A DNA stretch of 64,000 nt, from contig JACCEK010000001.1 of assembly GCA_020112395.1 (NCBI GenBank), forward strand, positions 62,001 through 126,000, in the 5' to 3' direction. The first letter of the stretch is position 1. The number at the start of each line of letters is the position of its first letter. The translations under genes were made by a program, and so were the position numbers. Below are positions 56,674 to 64,000 of this stretch, piece by piece. Origin of the DNA: Aerococcaceae bacterium DSM 111021. GTDB lineage: Bacteria; Bacillota; Bacilli; Lactobacillales; Aerococcaceae. The notes below the pieces were generated by a model, which was not told the origin of the DNA, searched no databases, and saw nothing but the letters and a program-made list of their open reading frames with translations.

Positions 56674-57699
56674 ATGAAAAAATTACTTAAATTATCGGCG
56701 GTAGCTTTAATGGCGGCTGGAGTGGCATTACCAACAATGGCAGCTGCTCAAGAAGAGTTTTCTGTTATTATGATTACGGACATTGGTGGAGTCGACGATA
56801 AATCATTTAACCAATCAGCATGGGAAGGTTTAACTGCTTGGGGAGAAGAGCATGGTAGAGAACGTGGAGTAAGTGGATATGACTACTTACAATCTAATAG
56901 TGATTCTGATTTCATAACAAATATTAACACGGCATTATCATCAAATTTTGATTTGATTTTTGGGATTGGGTTTAAATTAGAACCAGCAATTAATGATATG
57001 GCACAGCAGTATCCAGATCGTCAATTTGCAATCGTTGATGCTGTAGTTGATCAACCAAATGTAGCTTCTTTAAACTTTAAAGACCACGAAGCTTCATTTT
57101 TAGCTGGAGTTGCTGCAGCTTTAACAACTGAAACAGATCATTTAGGATTTGTTGGAGGTGTTGAAGGAGTCGTTATTGATCGTTTTGAAGCAGGATTCGT
57201 AGCTGGAGCAAAAGCAATTAATCCAGACATTGAAATTACAGTGGAGTACGCTGGTAGTTTTGGGGACGCATCACGTGGTAAACAAATCGCTGCAGCTATG
57301 TACGCTAATGATGCAGACATAATCTTCCATGCGTCTGGTGATACAGGTAATGGAGTTTTCTCTGAAGCAAAAGACTTAGTTACCAATGATCCATCGCGTA
57401 ATTTATGGGTAATTGGAGTAGACCGTGACCAAGAAGAAGAAGGTATTGTAACAATTGATGGTGAGGACCGTCACTTAACACTAACTTCTACATTAAAACA
57501 AGTTGGGGATGCAGTGAAACAATTCGCGGAACAAACTGAAGCCGATGGATTCACTGCTGGTAACACAGTCTATGGTTTAGCAGACGGTGGTGTTGAACTA
57601 ACTGATGGCCAATTATCAGATGAAGTTAAAGAAGCTATATCGGAATATCGTCAGCAAATTATTGATGGAGAAATTGAAGTTCCAGAAACACCAGAATAA
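56674..57699 (+). CDS. BMP-family substrate-binding protein, copy 1 (nucleoside uptake), no lipobox
   Basis: This 341-residue protein belongs to the basic membrane protein (BMP/Med) family, binding proteins of nucleoside ABC transporters. MITDIGGVDDKSFNQSAWEGL, FAIVDAVVDQPNVASLNFKDHEASFLAG and VIDRFEAGFVAGAKA-like segments are typical; each is a separate motif. A signal peptide ends in AAA before QEEF. There is no lipobox Cys, unlike the usual lipoprotein form of this family in Gram-positive bacteria. It is followed by a close paralogue and then by the ATPase and two permease genes. Substrate specificity (guanosine or other nucleosides) is inferred. Confidence 0.9.
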   Translation: MKKLLKLSAVALMAAGVALPTMAAAQEEFSVIMITDIGGVDDKSFNQSAWEGLTAWGEEHGRERGVSGYDYLQSNSDSDFITNINTALSSNFDLIFGIGFKLEPAINDMAQQYPDRQFAIVDAVVDQPNVASLNFKDHEASFLAGVAAALTTETDHLGFVGGVEGVVIDRFEAGFVAGAKAINPDIEITVEYAGSFGDASRGKQIAAAMYANDADIIFHASGDTGNGVFSEAKDLVTNDPSRNLWVIGVDRDQEEEGIVTIDGEDRHLTLTSTLKQVGDAVKQFAEQTEADGFTAGNTVYGLADGGVELTDGQLSDEVKEAISEYRQQIIDGEIEVPETPE

Positions 57700-57746
57700 A
57701 AACACGAACGATGAATTGCAACTGATGATTATTATACGGGAAACTG

Positions 57747-57775
57747 TTGAGTGCCTATTCTATTAAAACTATAAT
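57747..57775 (+). promoter_or_regulatory. Promoter of the second BMP gene
   Basis: TTGAGT (57747-57752), 17-base spacer, TATAAT (57770-57775), only 32 bases before the start codon. Confidence 0.65.
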
Positions 57776-57776
57776 A

Positions 57777-57797
57777 CCCTTAGATATTAATTAAGGG
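57777..57797 (+). promoter_or_regulatory. Hairpin covering the ribosome site of the second BMP gene
   Basis: CCCTTA (57777-57782) can pair with TAAGGG (57792-57797), which contains part of the Shine-Dalgarno sequence AAGGGAGG. Transcripts starting at the local promoter would lack the 5' arm. Confidence 0.35.
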
Positions 57798-57807
57798 AGG
57801 AAATAAA

Positions 57808-58836
57808 TTGAACAAATTACTTAAATTATCAACAATTACTTTATTTGCTGGAGGATTAGTTAATCCAGTATTCGCCAACGCACAAGAAGATTTCAGTGCA
57901 ATCATGATTACTGACCAAGGTGGGGTGGATGATAAGTCATTTAACCAGTCAGCTTGGGATGGATTACAAGCTTGGGGAGAAGAAAACGGCTTAGAAAGAG
58001 GAACAGATGGATTTGATTATCTTGAATCTAATTCTGATTCTGATTACATAACAAACTTAAATACAGCTGTTCAAAGTGGTTTTGATTTAATTTATGGAGT
58101 AGGGTTCAAATTAGAAGCAGCAATCAGTGATGTTTCTCAACAATACCCAGAACAACAATTTGCAATTATAGATGCTGTAGTAGATCAACCAAATGTTGCT
58201 TCAATTAACTTTAAAGATAATGAGGCTTCATTTTTAGCTGGTGTGGCTGCAGCTTCAACGACAGAAACAGATAAAATCGGATTTATGGGCGGAGTCGAGG
58301 GGATTGTACTTGACCGTTTTGAGGCTGGCTTTGTAGCTGGTGCGAAAGCAGTAAATCCAGATATCGAAATAACAATTGAATATGTTGGTAGTTTTTCTGA
58401 TGCACCTCGTGGTCGTCAACTAGCAGCTGCTATGTATGCGTCAGGCACAGATATTATTTTTCAAGCAGCTGGAGACTCAGGTAATGGAGTATTCTCAGAG
58501 GCTAAAGATTTAGTTTCTGCAGATTCAGCACGCAATATTTGGGTAATTGGTGCTGATATGGACCAAGACGCTGAAGGTATTATTGAAGTTGACGGCGAGG
58601 AACGTGGCTTAACTTTAACTTCTACATTGAAACAAATTGGTGATTCAATCCAATTGTTTACTAATGAAGCTAAAGCAGGCAACTTCGAAGCTGGCGTACA
58701 AGTATTTGGGTTAGCAGATGGAGGAGTTGACTTATCTGAAGGGAATCTTTCAGAAGAAGTTTTAACAACAGTAAATGATTACCGTCAACAAATTATTGAT
58801 GGTGAGATCGAAGTTCCAGAAACTCCTGAAAACTAA
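57808..58836 (+). CDS. BMP-family substrate-binding protein, copy 2, no lipobox
   Basis: This 342-residue paralogue of copy 1 shares nearly all motifs, including GGVDDKSFNQSAW and the identical C-terminus DYRQQIIDGEIEVPETPE. The signal peptide ends in ANA before QEDF; again no lipobox Cys is present. The start is TTG (57808) after GGGAGG at seven bases. It has its own promoter and is followed by a terminator, so the binding proteins can be made in excess of the membrane parts. Divergence in the loops suggests the two copies may differ in ligand. Confidence 0.9.
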   Translation: MNKLLKLSTITLFAGGLVNPVFANAQEDFSAIMITDQGGVDDKSFNQSAWDGLQAWGEENGLERGTDGFDYLESNSDSDYITNLNTAVQSGFDLIYGVGFKLEAAISDVSQQYPEQQFAIIDAVVDQPNVASINFKDNEASFLAGVAAASTTETDKIGFMGGVEGIVLDRFEAGFVAGAKAVNPDIEITIEYVGSFSDAPRGRQLAAAMYASGTDIIFQAAGDSGNGVFSEAKDLVSADSARNIWVIGADMDQDAEGIIEVDGEERGLTLTSTLKQIGDSIQLFTNEAKAGNFEAGVQVFGLADGGVDLSEGNLSEEVLTTVNDYRQQIIDGEIEVPETPEN

Positions 58837-58846
58837 TTCTATTATT

Positions 58847-58878
58847 AAAAGGGCGCCTCATGAAGGTGCCCTTTTTTT
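58847..58878 (+). terminator. Terminator after the second BMP gene
   Basis: AAAAGGGCGCCT pairs with AGGTGCCCTTTT (one G-T pair) around five bases, followed by seven T residues. It separates the binding proteins from the ATPase gene. Confidence 0.92.
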
Positions 58879-59105
58879 ATATATATGGAAAAATGATTAT
58901 TTTAATGACAAAATAAGTTTTATAAAGAATATGAATATACTGAAATATTATTAATTAAGATAACATTGTAAGTAATATAATTAAGTGAAATTTGATATAT
59001 ATTACTTTAATATGATTTTAGCTATGATTTTTTAGTATATTTGTCTATAATTATATATATGAAAACCGATTGCAAAATTATAAGTATAGAATGTGAGGAG
59101 CAATT

Positions 59106-60665
59106 ATGACAGATACAAACGTGCCTGTAATTGAAATGCGTAGTATATCAAAGAAATTTGGAGAGTTCTATGCGAATAAAAATATCAATTTACAGTTAAA
59201 AAAAGGTGAGATTCATGCCTTGTTAGGTGAGAATGGAGCAGGTAAATCTACTTTAATGAATATTCTCTCTGGATTATTAGAGCCTACATCAGGAGATATT
59301 TATATGGGTGGGGAAGTTGTTCAGATAGATTCTCCAACTAAAGCGAACCTTTTAGGAATTGGTATGGTTCACCAGCATTTTATGTTAATTGATGCTTTTA
59401 CAGTTGTAGAAAATATTATCTTAGGTGAAGAACCGGTTTCAGGTATGACACTTGATAAAAAAACAGCTCAGAATAAAATTGAGGAGATTTCTCAACAATA
59501 TGGTTTGCGTGTTGATCCATCTGCGCGGATTTCATCAATTAGTGTTGGTATGCAACAACGTGTTGAGATACTTAAAGTATTATACCGAGGAGCTGATATA
59601 CTCATATTTGATGAGCCAACAGCATCTTTAACTCCGCAAGAAATCACTGATTTAATGGTGACTTTACGTAAACTTGCAGACGAAGGTAAATCTATTATTA
59701 TCATCACACATAAGTTAGATGAGATTAAGCAGGTTGCAGACCGTTGTACGGTTATTCGTCGCGGACAATCAATCGACACTGTCGATGTTTCAACAACGAC
59801 GTCGAATGAGTTAGCCGATATGATGGTAGGTCGTTCAGTTTCATTTACAACAGAAAAAACAGAAGCAAATCCGACAGATAGCATATTAGAAATTAAGTCA
59901 TTAAATGTTCGTGATGAACGTGGTATTTCAGCAGTCGAAAACCTATCACTAAATGTTCGTAAAGGTGAAATTGTGGGTATTGCTGGTATTGATGGGAATG
60001 GTCAATCAGAGTTAATTCTAGCTATTACTGGTTTAATGCCTGTAGAATCAGGTCAAGTTCTTTATGAGGGCAACGACATTACAAACAAATCACCCAGAGA
60101 TATCAACGAAAGTGGAATAGCACATATACCAGAAGATCGTCACAAATATGGTTTAGTCTTAGATATGCGATTAGAAAGTAATATGGTATTAAAAAATTAT
60201 TATCATAAACCTTATTCAAGTAATGGGTTATTGAGTTTTAGTAAAATTGAACAACAAGCAAGAAAATTAATTGAGGCTTATGATGTTAGAACAACTTCAG
60301 AAAAAGCCTTTGCAAGATCACTATCTGGTGGTAATCAACAAAAAGCAATCATTGCCAGAGAAATAGATAGTAATCCTAAATTCTTAATTGCTGCTAACCC
60401 AACACGTGGATTAGATGTTGGTGCGATTGAATTTATACACAAGGAAATAATCAATGAACGAGACAAAGGTAAAGGTGTTTTATTAATGAGTTTCGAACTT
60501 GATGAAATTTTAAATATTACTGATAGAGTGCTTGTTATGTTTGATGGGAAAATCGTAGCCAATATTCCAACACATGAGACGAATGAGCAAGAGTTAGGAC
60601 TGATGATGGCAGGGACACCATTTGAAGAAATTGAAAAAGCTCGTCAGGAAGGAAGTGTTGTGTAA
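59106..60665 (+). CDS. Nucleoside ABC transporter, tandem ATPase subunit
   Basis: This 519-residue protein holds two ATPase domains. The first (about 8-240) has Walker A GENGAGKST, signature SVGMQQRVEIL and Walker B LIFDEPTASL. The second (about 260-505) has a degenerate P-loop (GIDGNGQSEL), signature SLSGGNQQKAIIA and a Walker B LIAANPTRGLD. This tandem layout, with a weak second site, is usual for the BMP-type nucleoside and sugar families (B. subtilis NupO). It follows the two binding proteins and overlaps the first permease gene by one base (TAATG). Confidence 0.94.
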   Translation: MTDTNVPVIEMRSISKKFGEFYANKNINLQLKKGEIHALLGENGAGKSTLMNILSGLLEPTSGDIYMGGEVVQIDSPTKANLLGIGMVHQHFMLIDAFTVVENIILGEEPVSGMTLDKKTAQNKIEEISQQYGLRVDPSARISSISVGMQQRVEILKVLYRGADILIFDEPTASLTPQEITDLMVTLRKLADEGKSIIIITHKLDEIKQVADRCTVIRRGQSIDTVDVSTTTSNELADMMVGRSVSFTTEKTEANPTDSILEIKSLNVRDERGISAVENLSLNVRKGEIVGIAGIDGNGQSELILAITGLMPVESGQVLYEGNDITNKSPRDINESGIAHIPEDRHKYGLVLDMRLESNMVLKNYYHKPYSSNGLLSFSKIEQQARKLIEAYDVRTTSEKAFARSLSGGNQQKAIIAREIDSNPKFLIAANPTRGLDVGAIEFIHKEIINERDKGKGVLLMSFELDEILNITDRVLVMFDGKIVANIPTHETNEQELGLMMAGTPFEEIEKARQEGSVV

Positions 60666-61750
60666 TGAAGTCAAATTTTAAACAATTAATGGTCCCATTA
60701 TTATCTGTAGTAATTGGATTGATTTTTGGAGCAATTATTATGTTAGTTTTTGGTTACAATCCTGTAGAGGGTTATAAAGCATTAATTACAGGTTCGTTAG
60801 GTAATCCTTTTAATATTGGTCAAACAATTCGTGCAGCGACACCCTTAATTTTTACTGGTCTTGGTTTTGCTGTTGCGTATACTGCTGGTTTTTTCAATAT
60901 AGGACTGGCTGGGCAAGCGCTATGGGGTTGGTTAATCTCAGTGTGGATTGGAATCTCATTACCTGACGCTCCTTCATGGATAGTATTACCACTTGCTATT
61001 ATTGGTGGAGCAGTTGCTGGTGCATTATGGGCTGGTATCGCTGGTGTATTAAAAGCTTTCTTTGATACGAGTGAAGTTATCGTAACAATCATGTTAAACT
61101 ATGTAGCAATTTATATTTCGGATCATATTGTTCGAAATGTTATTACAGACCGAGCTGACGCAACGCCTTTTGTAGGACAAAATGCATCGTTACGTATGCA
61201 ATGGTTAACAGATTTAACAAACGGATCAACAATTCATGGTGGAATATTTTTAGCATTAATCTTTGCTGTTCTTGTATATATTCTTCTTCAAAGAACAACA
61301 GTTGGTTTTGAGTTAAAATCCGTTGGATTTAACAAACATGCAGCAAACTATGCTGGAATGAATGCAAAGCGTAATATTATACTAGCTATGCTTTTATCTG
61401 GAGGTTTAGCTGGATTAGGTGGCGTTATGAATGGTTTAGGCGAATTTAGAAATGTATTCTTAACAAATGGTGTAGCCCCTGCAATTGGTTTTGATGGCTT
61501 AGCTGTTGCTTTACTAGGAGCATTGAATCCAATTGGAATTATATTTGCTAGTCTGTTATTTGGTGGTTTAAAAACCGGAGGAACAATTATGCCTCTAATG
61601 GCAGGTGTTCCATCTGAGATAGTTGAGATTGCGACGGCGGCAATTATCTTCTTCGTAGGTGCTAATTATATTATTACTTATTTTATAGATCGTCGTGAAA
61701 AATCTAAACTAAGTAATTCAGATGTGATTGTACAAGGAGGAGATGACTAA
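60665..61750 (+). CDS. Nucleoside ABC transporter permease 1
   Basis: This 361-residue membrane protein has about nine or ten helices and belongs to the branched-chain-type permease family used by BMP-ABC transporters (B. subtilis NupP). The GLGFAVAYTAGFFNIGLAGQALWG segment, read as separate motifs GFAVAYTAG and FNIGLAGQ, is characteristic. The start overlaps the ATPase stop by one base and the stop overlaps the next gene by one base, so translation is coupled. It pairs with permease 2 to form the channel. Confidence 0.94.
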   Translation: MKSNFKQLMVPLLSVVIGLIFGAIIMLVFGYNPVEGYKALITGSLGNPFNIGQTIRAATPLIFTGLGFAVAYTAGFFNIGLAGQALWGWLISVWIGISLPDAPSWIVLPLAIIGGAVAGALWAGIAGVLKAFFDTSEVIVTIMLNYVAIYISDHIVRNVITDRADATPFVGQNASLRMQWLTDLTNGSTIHGGIFLALIFAVLVYILLQRTTVGFELKSVGFNKHAANYAGMNAKRNIILAMLLSGGLAGLGGVMNGLGEFRNVFLTNGVAPAIGFDGLAVALLGALNPIGIIFASLLFGGLKTGGTIMPLMAGVPSEIVEIATAAIIFFVGANYIITYFIDRREKSKLSNSDVIVQGGDD

Positions 61751-62703
61751 TGGTTAATTTACTAGCTTTAATTGTATCATCTACATTAGTATATTCAGCC
61801 CCATTAATATTTACAGCCATCGGTGGAGTGTTTTCCGAACGTAGTGGTATTGTAAATGTTGGGTTAGAAGGTATTATGGTTATGGGTGCCTTCAGTTCGA
61901 TAGTATTTAATTTATTTTTTGCCGAGTCATTCGGTTCATGGACACCATGGATAGGCTTGTTAGTTGGGGCAGTTGCAGGAGCCCTAATTGCAACTATCCA
62001 TGCTTCAGCAACAGTGCATTTAAGAGCTGACCATATCATATCAGGTACGGTAGTGAACTTAGCTGCACCTGCTTTAGCGGTATTCCTTACACGTGTATTA
62101 TTTGAACAAAGAGGTCAAACGGATATTATTCGTCAATCATTTGGATACTTTAATTTTCCAATATTAAGTGATATACCAGTGATTGGACGTATATTCTTCC
62201 AATCAACTTCTTTACCTGCCTATGTAGGGATATTAATCGCATTCATTTGCTGGTTTGTACTTGCTAGAACTCGCTTTGGTTTAAGAATTCGTTCAGTCGG
62301 GGAAAACCCACAAGCAGCTGATACAATGGGAATTAATGTTTATGCAATGAAGTATGCAGGTGTGTTACTTTCAGGTGTATTCGGTGGTATTGGGGGAGCT
62401 GTGTTAGCTCAATCGATTTCACTAAACTTCTCAGTGTCAACAATTGCTGGTCAAGGATTTATGGCTATGGCAGCAATGATTTTCGGGAAATGGAATCCAG
62501 TTGGAGCTATGCTAGCAGCAATATTCTTTGGGTTTGCTCAGAGTTTATCTGTAGTTGGATCTCAGATACCATTTATAGAGTCAATCGACCCAGTTTATTT
62601 ACAAATTGCACCGTACATTATCACAATAATTGTACTAGTTAGTTTTGTAGGTAAGTCATCTGGTCCGGCTGCAAATGGTAAGACATATATTAAATCTAAA
62701 TAG
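61750..62703 (+). CDS. Nucleoside ABC transporter permease 2
   Basis: This 317-residue membrane protein has about eight helices and resembles B. subtilis NupQ. FTAIGGVFSERSGIVNVGLEG is typical of the family, here as GGVFSERSG and VNVGLEG. The VGENPQAADTMGINV segment is the coupling loop toward the ATPase. The start overlaps the preceding stop. A terminator follows, closing the transporter operon. Confidence 0.94.
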   Translation: MVNLLALIVSSTLVYSAPLIFTAIGGVFSERSGIVNVGLEGIMVMGAFSSIVFNLFFAESFGSWTPWIGLLVGAVAGALIATIHASATVHLRADHIISGTVVNLAAPALAVFLTRVLFEQRGQTDIIRQSFGYFNFPILSDIPVIGRIFFQSTSLPAYVGILIAFICWFVLARTRFGLRIRSVGENPQAADTMGINVYAMKYAGVLLSGVFGGIGGAVLAQSISLNFSVSTIAGQGFMAMAAMIFGKWNPVGAMLAAIFFGFAQSLSVVGSQIPFIESIDPVYLQIAPYIITIIVLVSFVGKSSGPAANGKTYIKSK

Positions 62704-62712
62704 AACTCATTT

Positions 62713-62747
62713 AAAACGACCTACTTAATTGTAGTGTCGTTTTTTTG
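62713..62747 (+). terminator. Terminator after the nucleoside transporter operon
   Basis: AAAACGAC and CTAC pair with GTAG and GTCGTTTT with one bulged base, followed by T residues. Confidence 0.88.
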
Positions 62748-62882
62748 TTGCAAAAGAGTAGAAATATTTCTAATTAATATTATTATAAACAGTTTAAAAT
62801 ACTTTAGAATACAGATTACTATCCCAAAAATATATGTTATAATATGTGAGTATAGATTTAGATACAAAGAGGAGTCTGTTTT

Positions 62883-63899
62883 ATGAGCGAATTGGGAACT
62901 AAATTGCGTGATGCGCGTGTTGAGAAAGGCTACACACTGAACACGTTACAACAAATGACAAAAATACAAAAAAAATATTTACAAGCTATTGAACTAGGTA
63001 ACTATGATGAAATGCCAGGTAGCTTTTATGTACGTGCTTTTATAAAGCAATATGCCGATATGGTTGGTTTAGATGGGGACCAACTATTAATGGAATACGA
63101 GGATGAACTTACTTCGAATTCAGAGAATGAAGATATAACTGAGGACAACGATAGTCAAAAACTACCTAGTCGAACAGAGCGTTATGTATCTAACGAAAAA
63201 AATTCATTCGATACTGTTGTGTCTTATTTACCTATAATACTATTAGTAGCCATTGTTATAGGAATTATGGTTGCTTTAGTTGTTGCGATAAATAACATCG
63301 GTCAAGAAAATCAACCAACTGAATCAGCCGTAAGTGAAACATCTACCAGTATAGTAAGTGTAGTAGAGCCTGATTCAATGAATCAAGATGAGTCGGTAGA
63401 ATCAGAAAGTATTGTTGAAGAGCCTACGCTGGACGAAAATGATTTAATGGTAGGAGATCAAGTATTAACATTGACTTCTGAACCTGGTGAAGCAACAACA
63501 TATCAATTAAATGCACCATTTTCAGAGTATAGTTTTGAAATTGAAGGTAATAGTTTTGTTTGGGTAGGTGTTTTTGAAGACGGGGTTATTGTTCAAGATA
63601 CAACGATAGTTGAAGGTGAAACATTAGAACATACAGTCACTGCGGGCACTCAAGAGGTTCGCGTTTCGTTCGGATATCCTGAAGGAGCTAACTTATCTGT
63701 AAATGGTACTTTAATAGAACCTCAAGGACAATATTTAACTGAAACAATTATATTTACAGCAGCTGAAGGAATTGAAGAAGAGACTGAAAATGAAACAATT
63801 GAATTAGATATACCTGAAGAAGATACGGAAACTAACGAAGAAGATTTCCAAGGACCAGCTGTATTAGATCCAGCCAATAACACGGATGGAGCTGAATAA
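62883..63899 (+). CDS. rodZ: RodZ-like helix-turn-helix membrane protein
   Basis: This 338-residue protein has a cytoplasmic helix-turn-helix (about residues 3-75: LGTKLRDARVEKGYTL, YLQAIELGNYDEMPGSFYVR), an acidic linker, one membrane helix (about 114-136) and an extracellular part with a Ser/Glu-rich linker and a C-terminal DUF4115 beta domain (about 190-300). The tail is very acidic. RodZ connects the MreB cytoskeleton to wall synthesis during elongation. GAGGAG precedes the ATG. The order rodZ-pgsA is common in Firmicutes. Confidence 0.93.
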   Translation: MSELGTKLRDARVEKGYTLNTLQQMTKIQKKYLQAIELGNYDEMPGSFYVRAFIKQYADMVGLDGDQLLMEYEDELTSNSENEDITEDNDSQKLPSRTERYVSNEKNSFDTVVSYLPIILLVAIVIGIMVALVVAINNIGQENQPTESAVSETSTSIVSVVEPDSMNQDESVESESIVEEPTLDENDLMVGDQVLTLTSEPGEATTYQLNAPFSEYSFEIEGNSFVWVGVFEDGVIVQDTTIVEGETLEHTVTAGTQEVRVSFGYPEGANLSVNGTLIEPQGQYLTETIIFTAAEGIEEETENETIELDIPEEDTETNEEDFQGPAVLDPANNTDGAE

Positions 63900-63901
63900 A
63901 A

Positions 63902-64000
63902 ATGCAAATGAATATAGCTAACAAACTTACTGTTGCAAGAATGATTTTAATACCAGTTTTTATTATTCTATTGTATGTTCCTAATCAGTATGGAACGATT
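63902..64000 (+). CDS. pgsA: CDP-diacylglycerol-glycerol-3-phosphate 3-phosphatidyltransferase, N-terminal part (partial)
   Basis: The frame runs off the end of the window after 33 codons. The start MNIANKLTVARMILIPVF is typical of PgsA, which makes phosphatidylglycerol phosphate in the membrane. The first ATG (63902) lies three bases past the rodZ stop and ten bases after GGAG; a second ATG two codons later is also possible. Position after rodZ supports the call. Confidence 0.88.
   Translation, partial: MQMNIANKLTVARMILIPVFIILLYVPNQYGTI

Noticed and set aside
61704-62039. Long minus-strand frame inside the permease genes, and similar antisense frames across the window
   Set aside because: They mirror strongly conserved genes on the other strand, have no ribosome sites and no recognisable family.

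Overview
This window is a 64 kb piece of low-GC Firmicutes chromosome, almost entirely core genome. Gene content and order point to the order Lactobacillales: rpsU-yqeY, phoH-pgpH-ybeY-dgkA-era-recO-glyQS, rnz-SDR-lapA-recJ-apt, a divergent lexA/ynzC pair, spxR-nrnA, rpmG-fthC-rhomboid-glcK-rhodanese, gnd beside a CovRS/ArlRS-type two-component system, and rodZ-pgsA. An Aerococcaceae or Carnobacteriaceae-like species is my best guess, but that is inference without a search. I saw no rRNA, tRNA, CRISPR array, insertion sequence, integrase or prophage gene.

Layout. 1-3.6 kb: end of aspS, nfo, ppsR (minus), zur, rpsU, yqeY. 3.7-9.5 kb: phoH, pgpH, ybeY, dgkA, era, recO. 9.5-15.9 kb: a glycine T-box leader, glyQ, glyS, obg and an OatA-type O-acetyltransferase. 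16-21.1 kb: rnz, an SDR enzyme, lapA, recJ, apt. 21.2-22.4 kb: lexA diverging from ynzC and yneF, with a LexA box between them. 22.5-26.4 kb: a heterodimeric ABC exporter with a long leader. 26.4-29.5 kb: a PlsC-family acyltransferase, a secreted glutaminyl cyclase, tgt, yajC. 29.9-34.3 kb: dinB with a LexA box inside its promoter, a ZIP transporter, spxR, nrnA. 34.4-43.4 kb: zwf, cshB, a DUF1189 membrane protein, yfhO, a class B PBP. 43.5-47.8 kb: a two-gene membrane/secreted cassette, rpmG, fthC, a rhomboid protease, glcK, a rhodanese-like protein. 47.8-56.5 kb: a small membrane protein, gnd, a two-component system, yidC, acyP, ftsK. 56.6-64 kb: two tandem BMP-family binding proteins, their ABC transporter, rodZ and the start of pgsA.

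How the genes work together. Envelope functions dominate: O-acetylation (OatA), wall elongation (PBP2b, RodZ), lipid II carrier recycling (DgkA), phospholipid synthesis (PlsC, PgsA), membrane insertion (YidC, YajC) and polymer glycosylation (YfhO). Nucleic-acid maintenance is the second theme (Nfo, RecO, RecJ, LexA, DinB, NrnA, FtsK). zwf, gnd and glcK supply glucose-6-phosphate and the oxidative pentose phosphate pathway. Apt, the BMP-type transporter and NrnA fit nucleoside salvage.

No obvious new defence or mobile system is present. The observations most worth following are: (1) both BMP binding proteins lack a lipobox and instead end their signal peptides in A-x-A followed by Gln, while the window also encodes a secreted glutaminyl cyclase, which recalls the pyroglutamate 'Q-rule' described for Bacteroidetes; (2) two matching LexA boxes that define a small SOS regulon; (3) a possible attenuator and leader peptide ahead of the ABC exporter; (4) a convergent cassette of a membrane-anchored helix-turn-helix protein and an MltG-like protein lacking the catalytic domain, next to the PBP gene.
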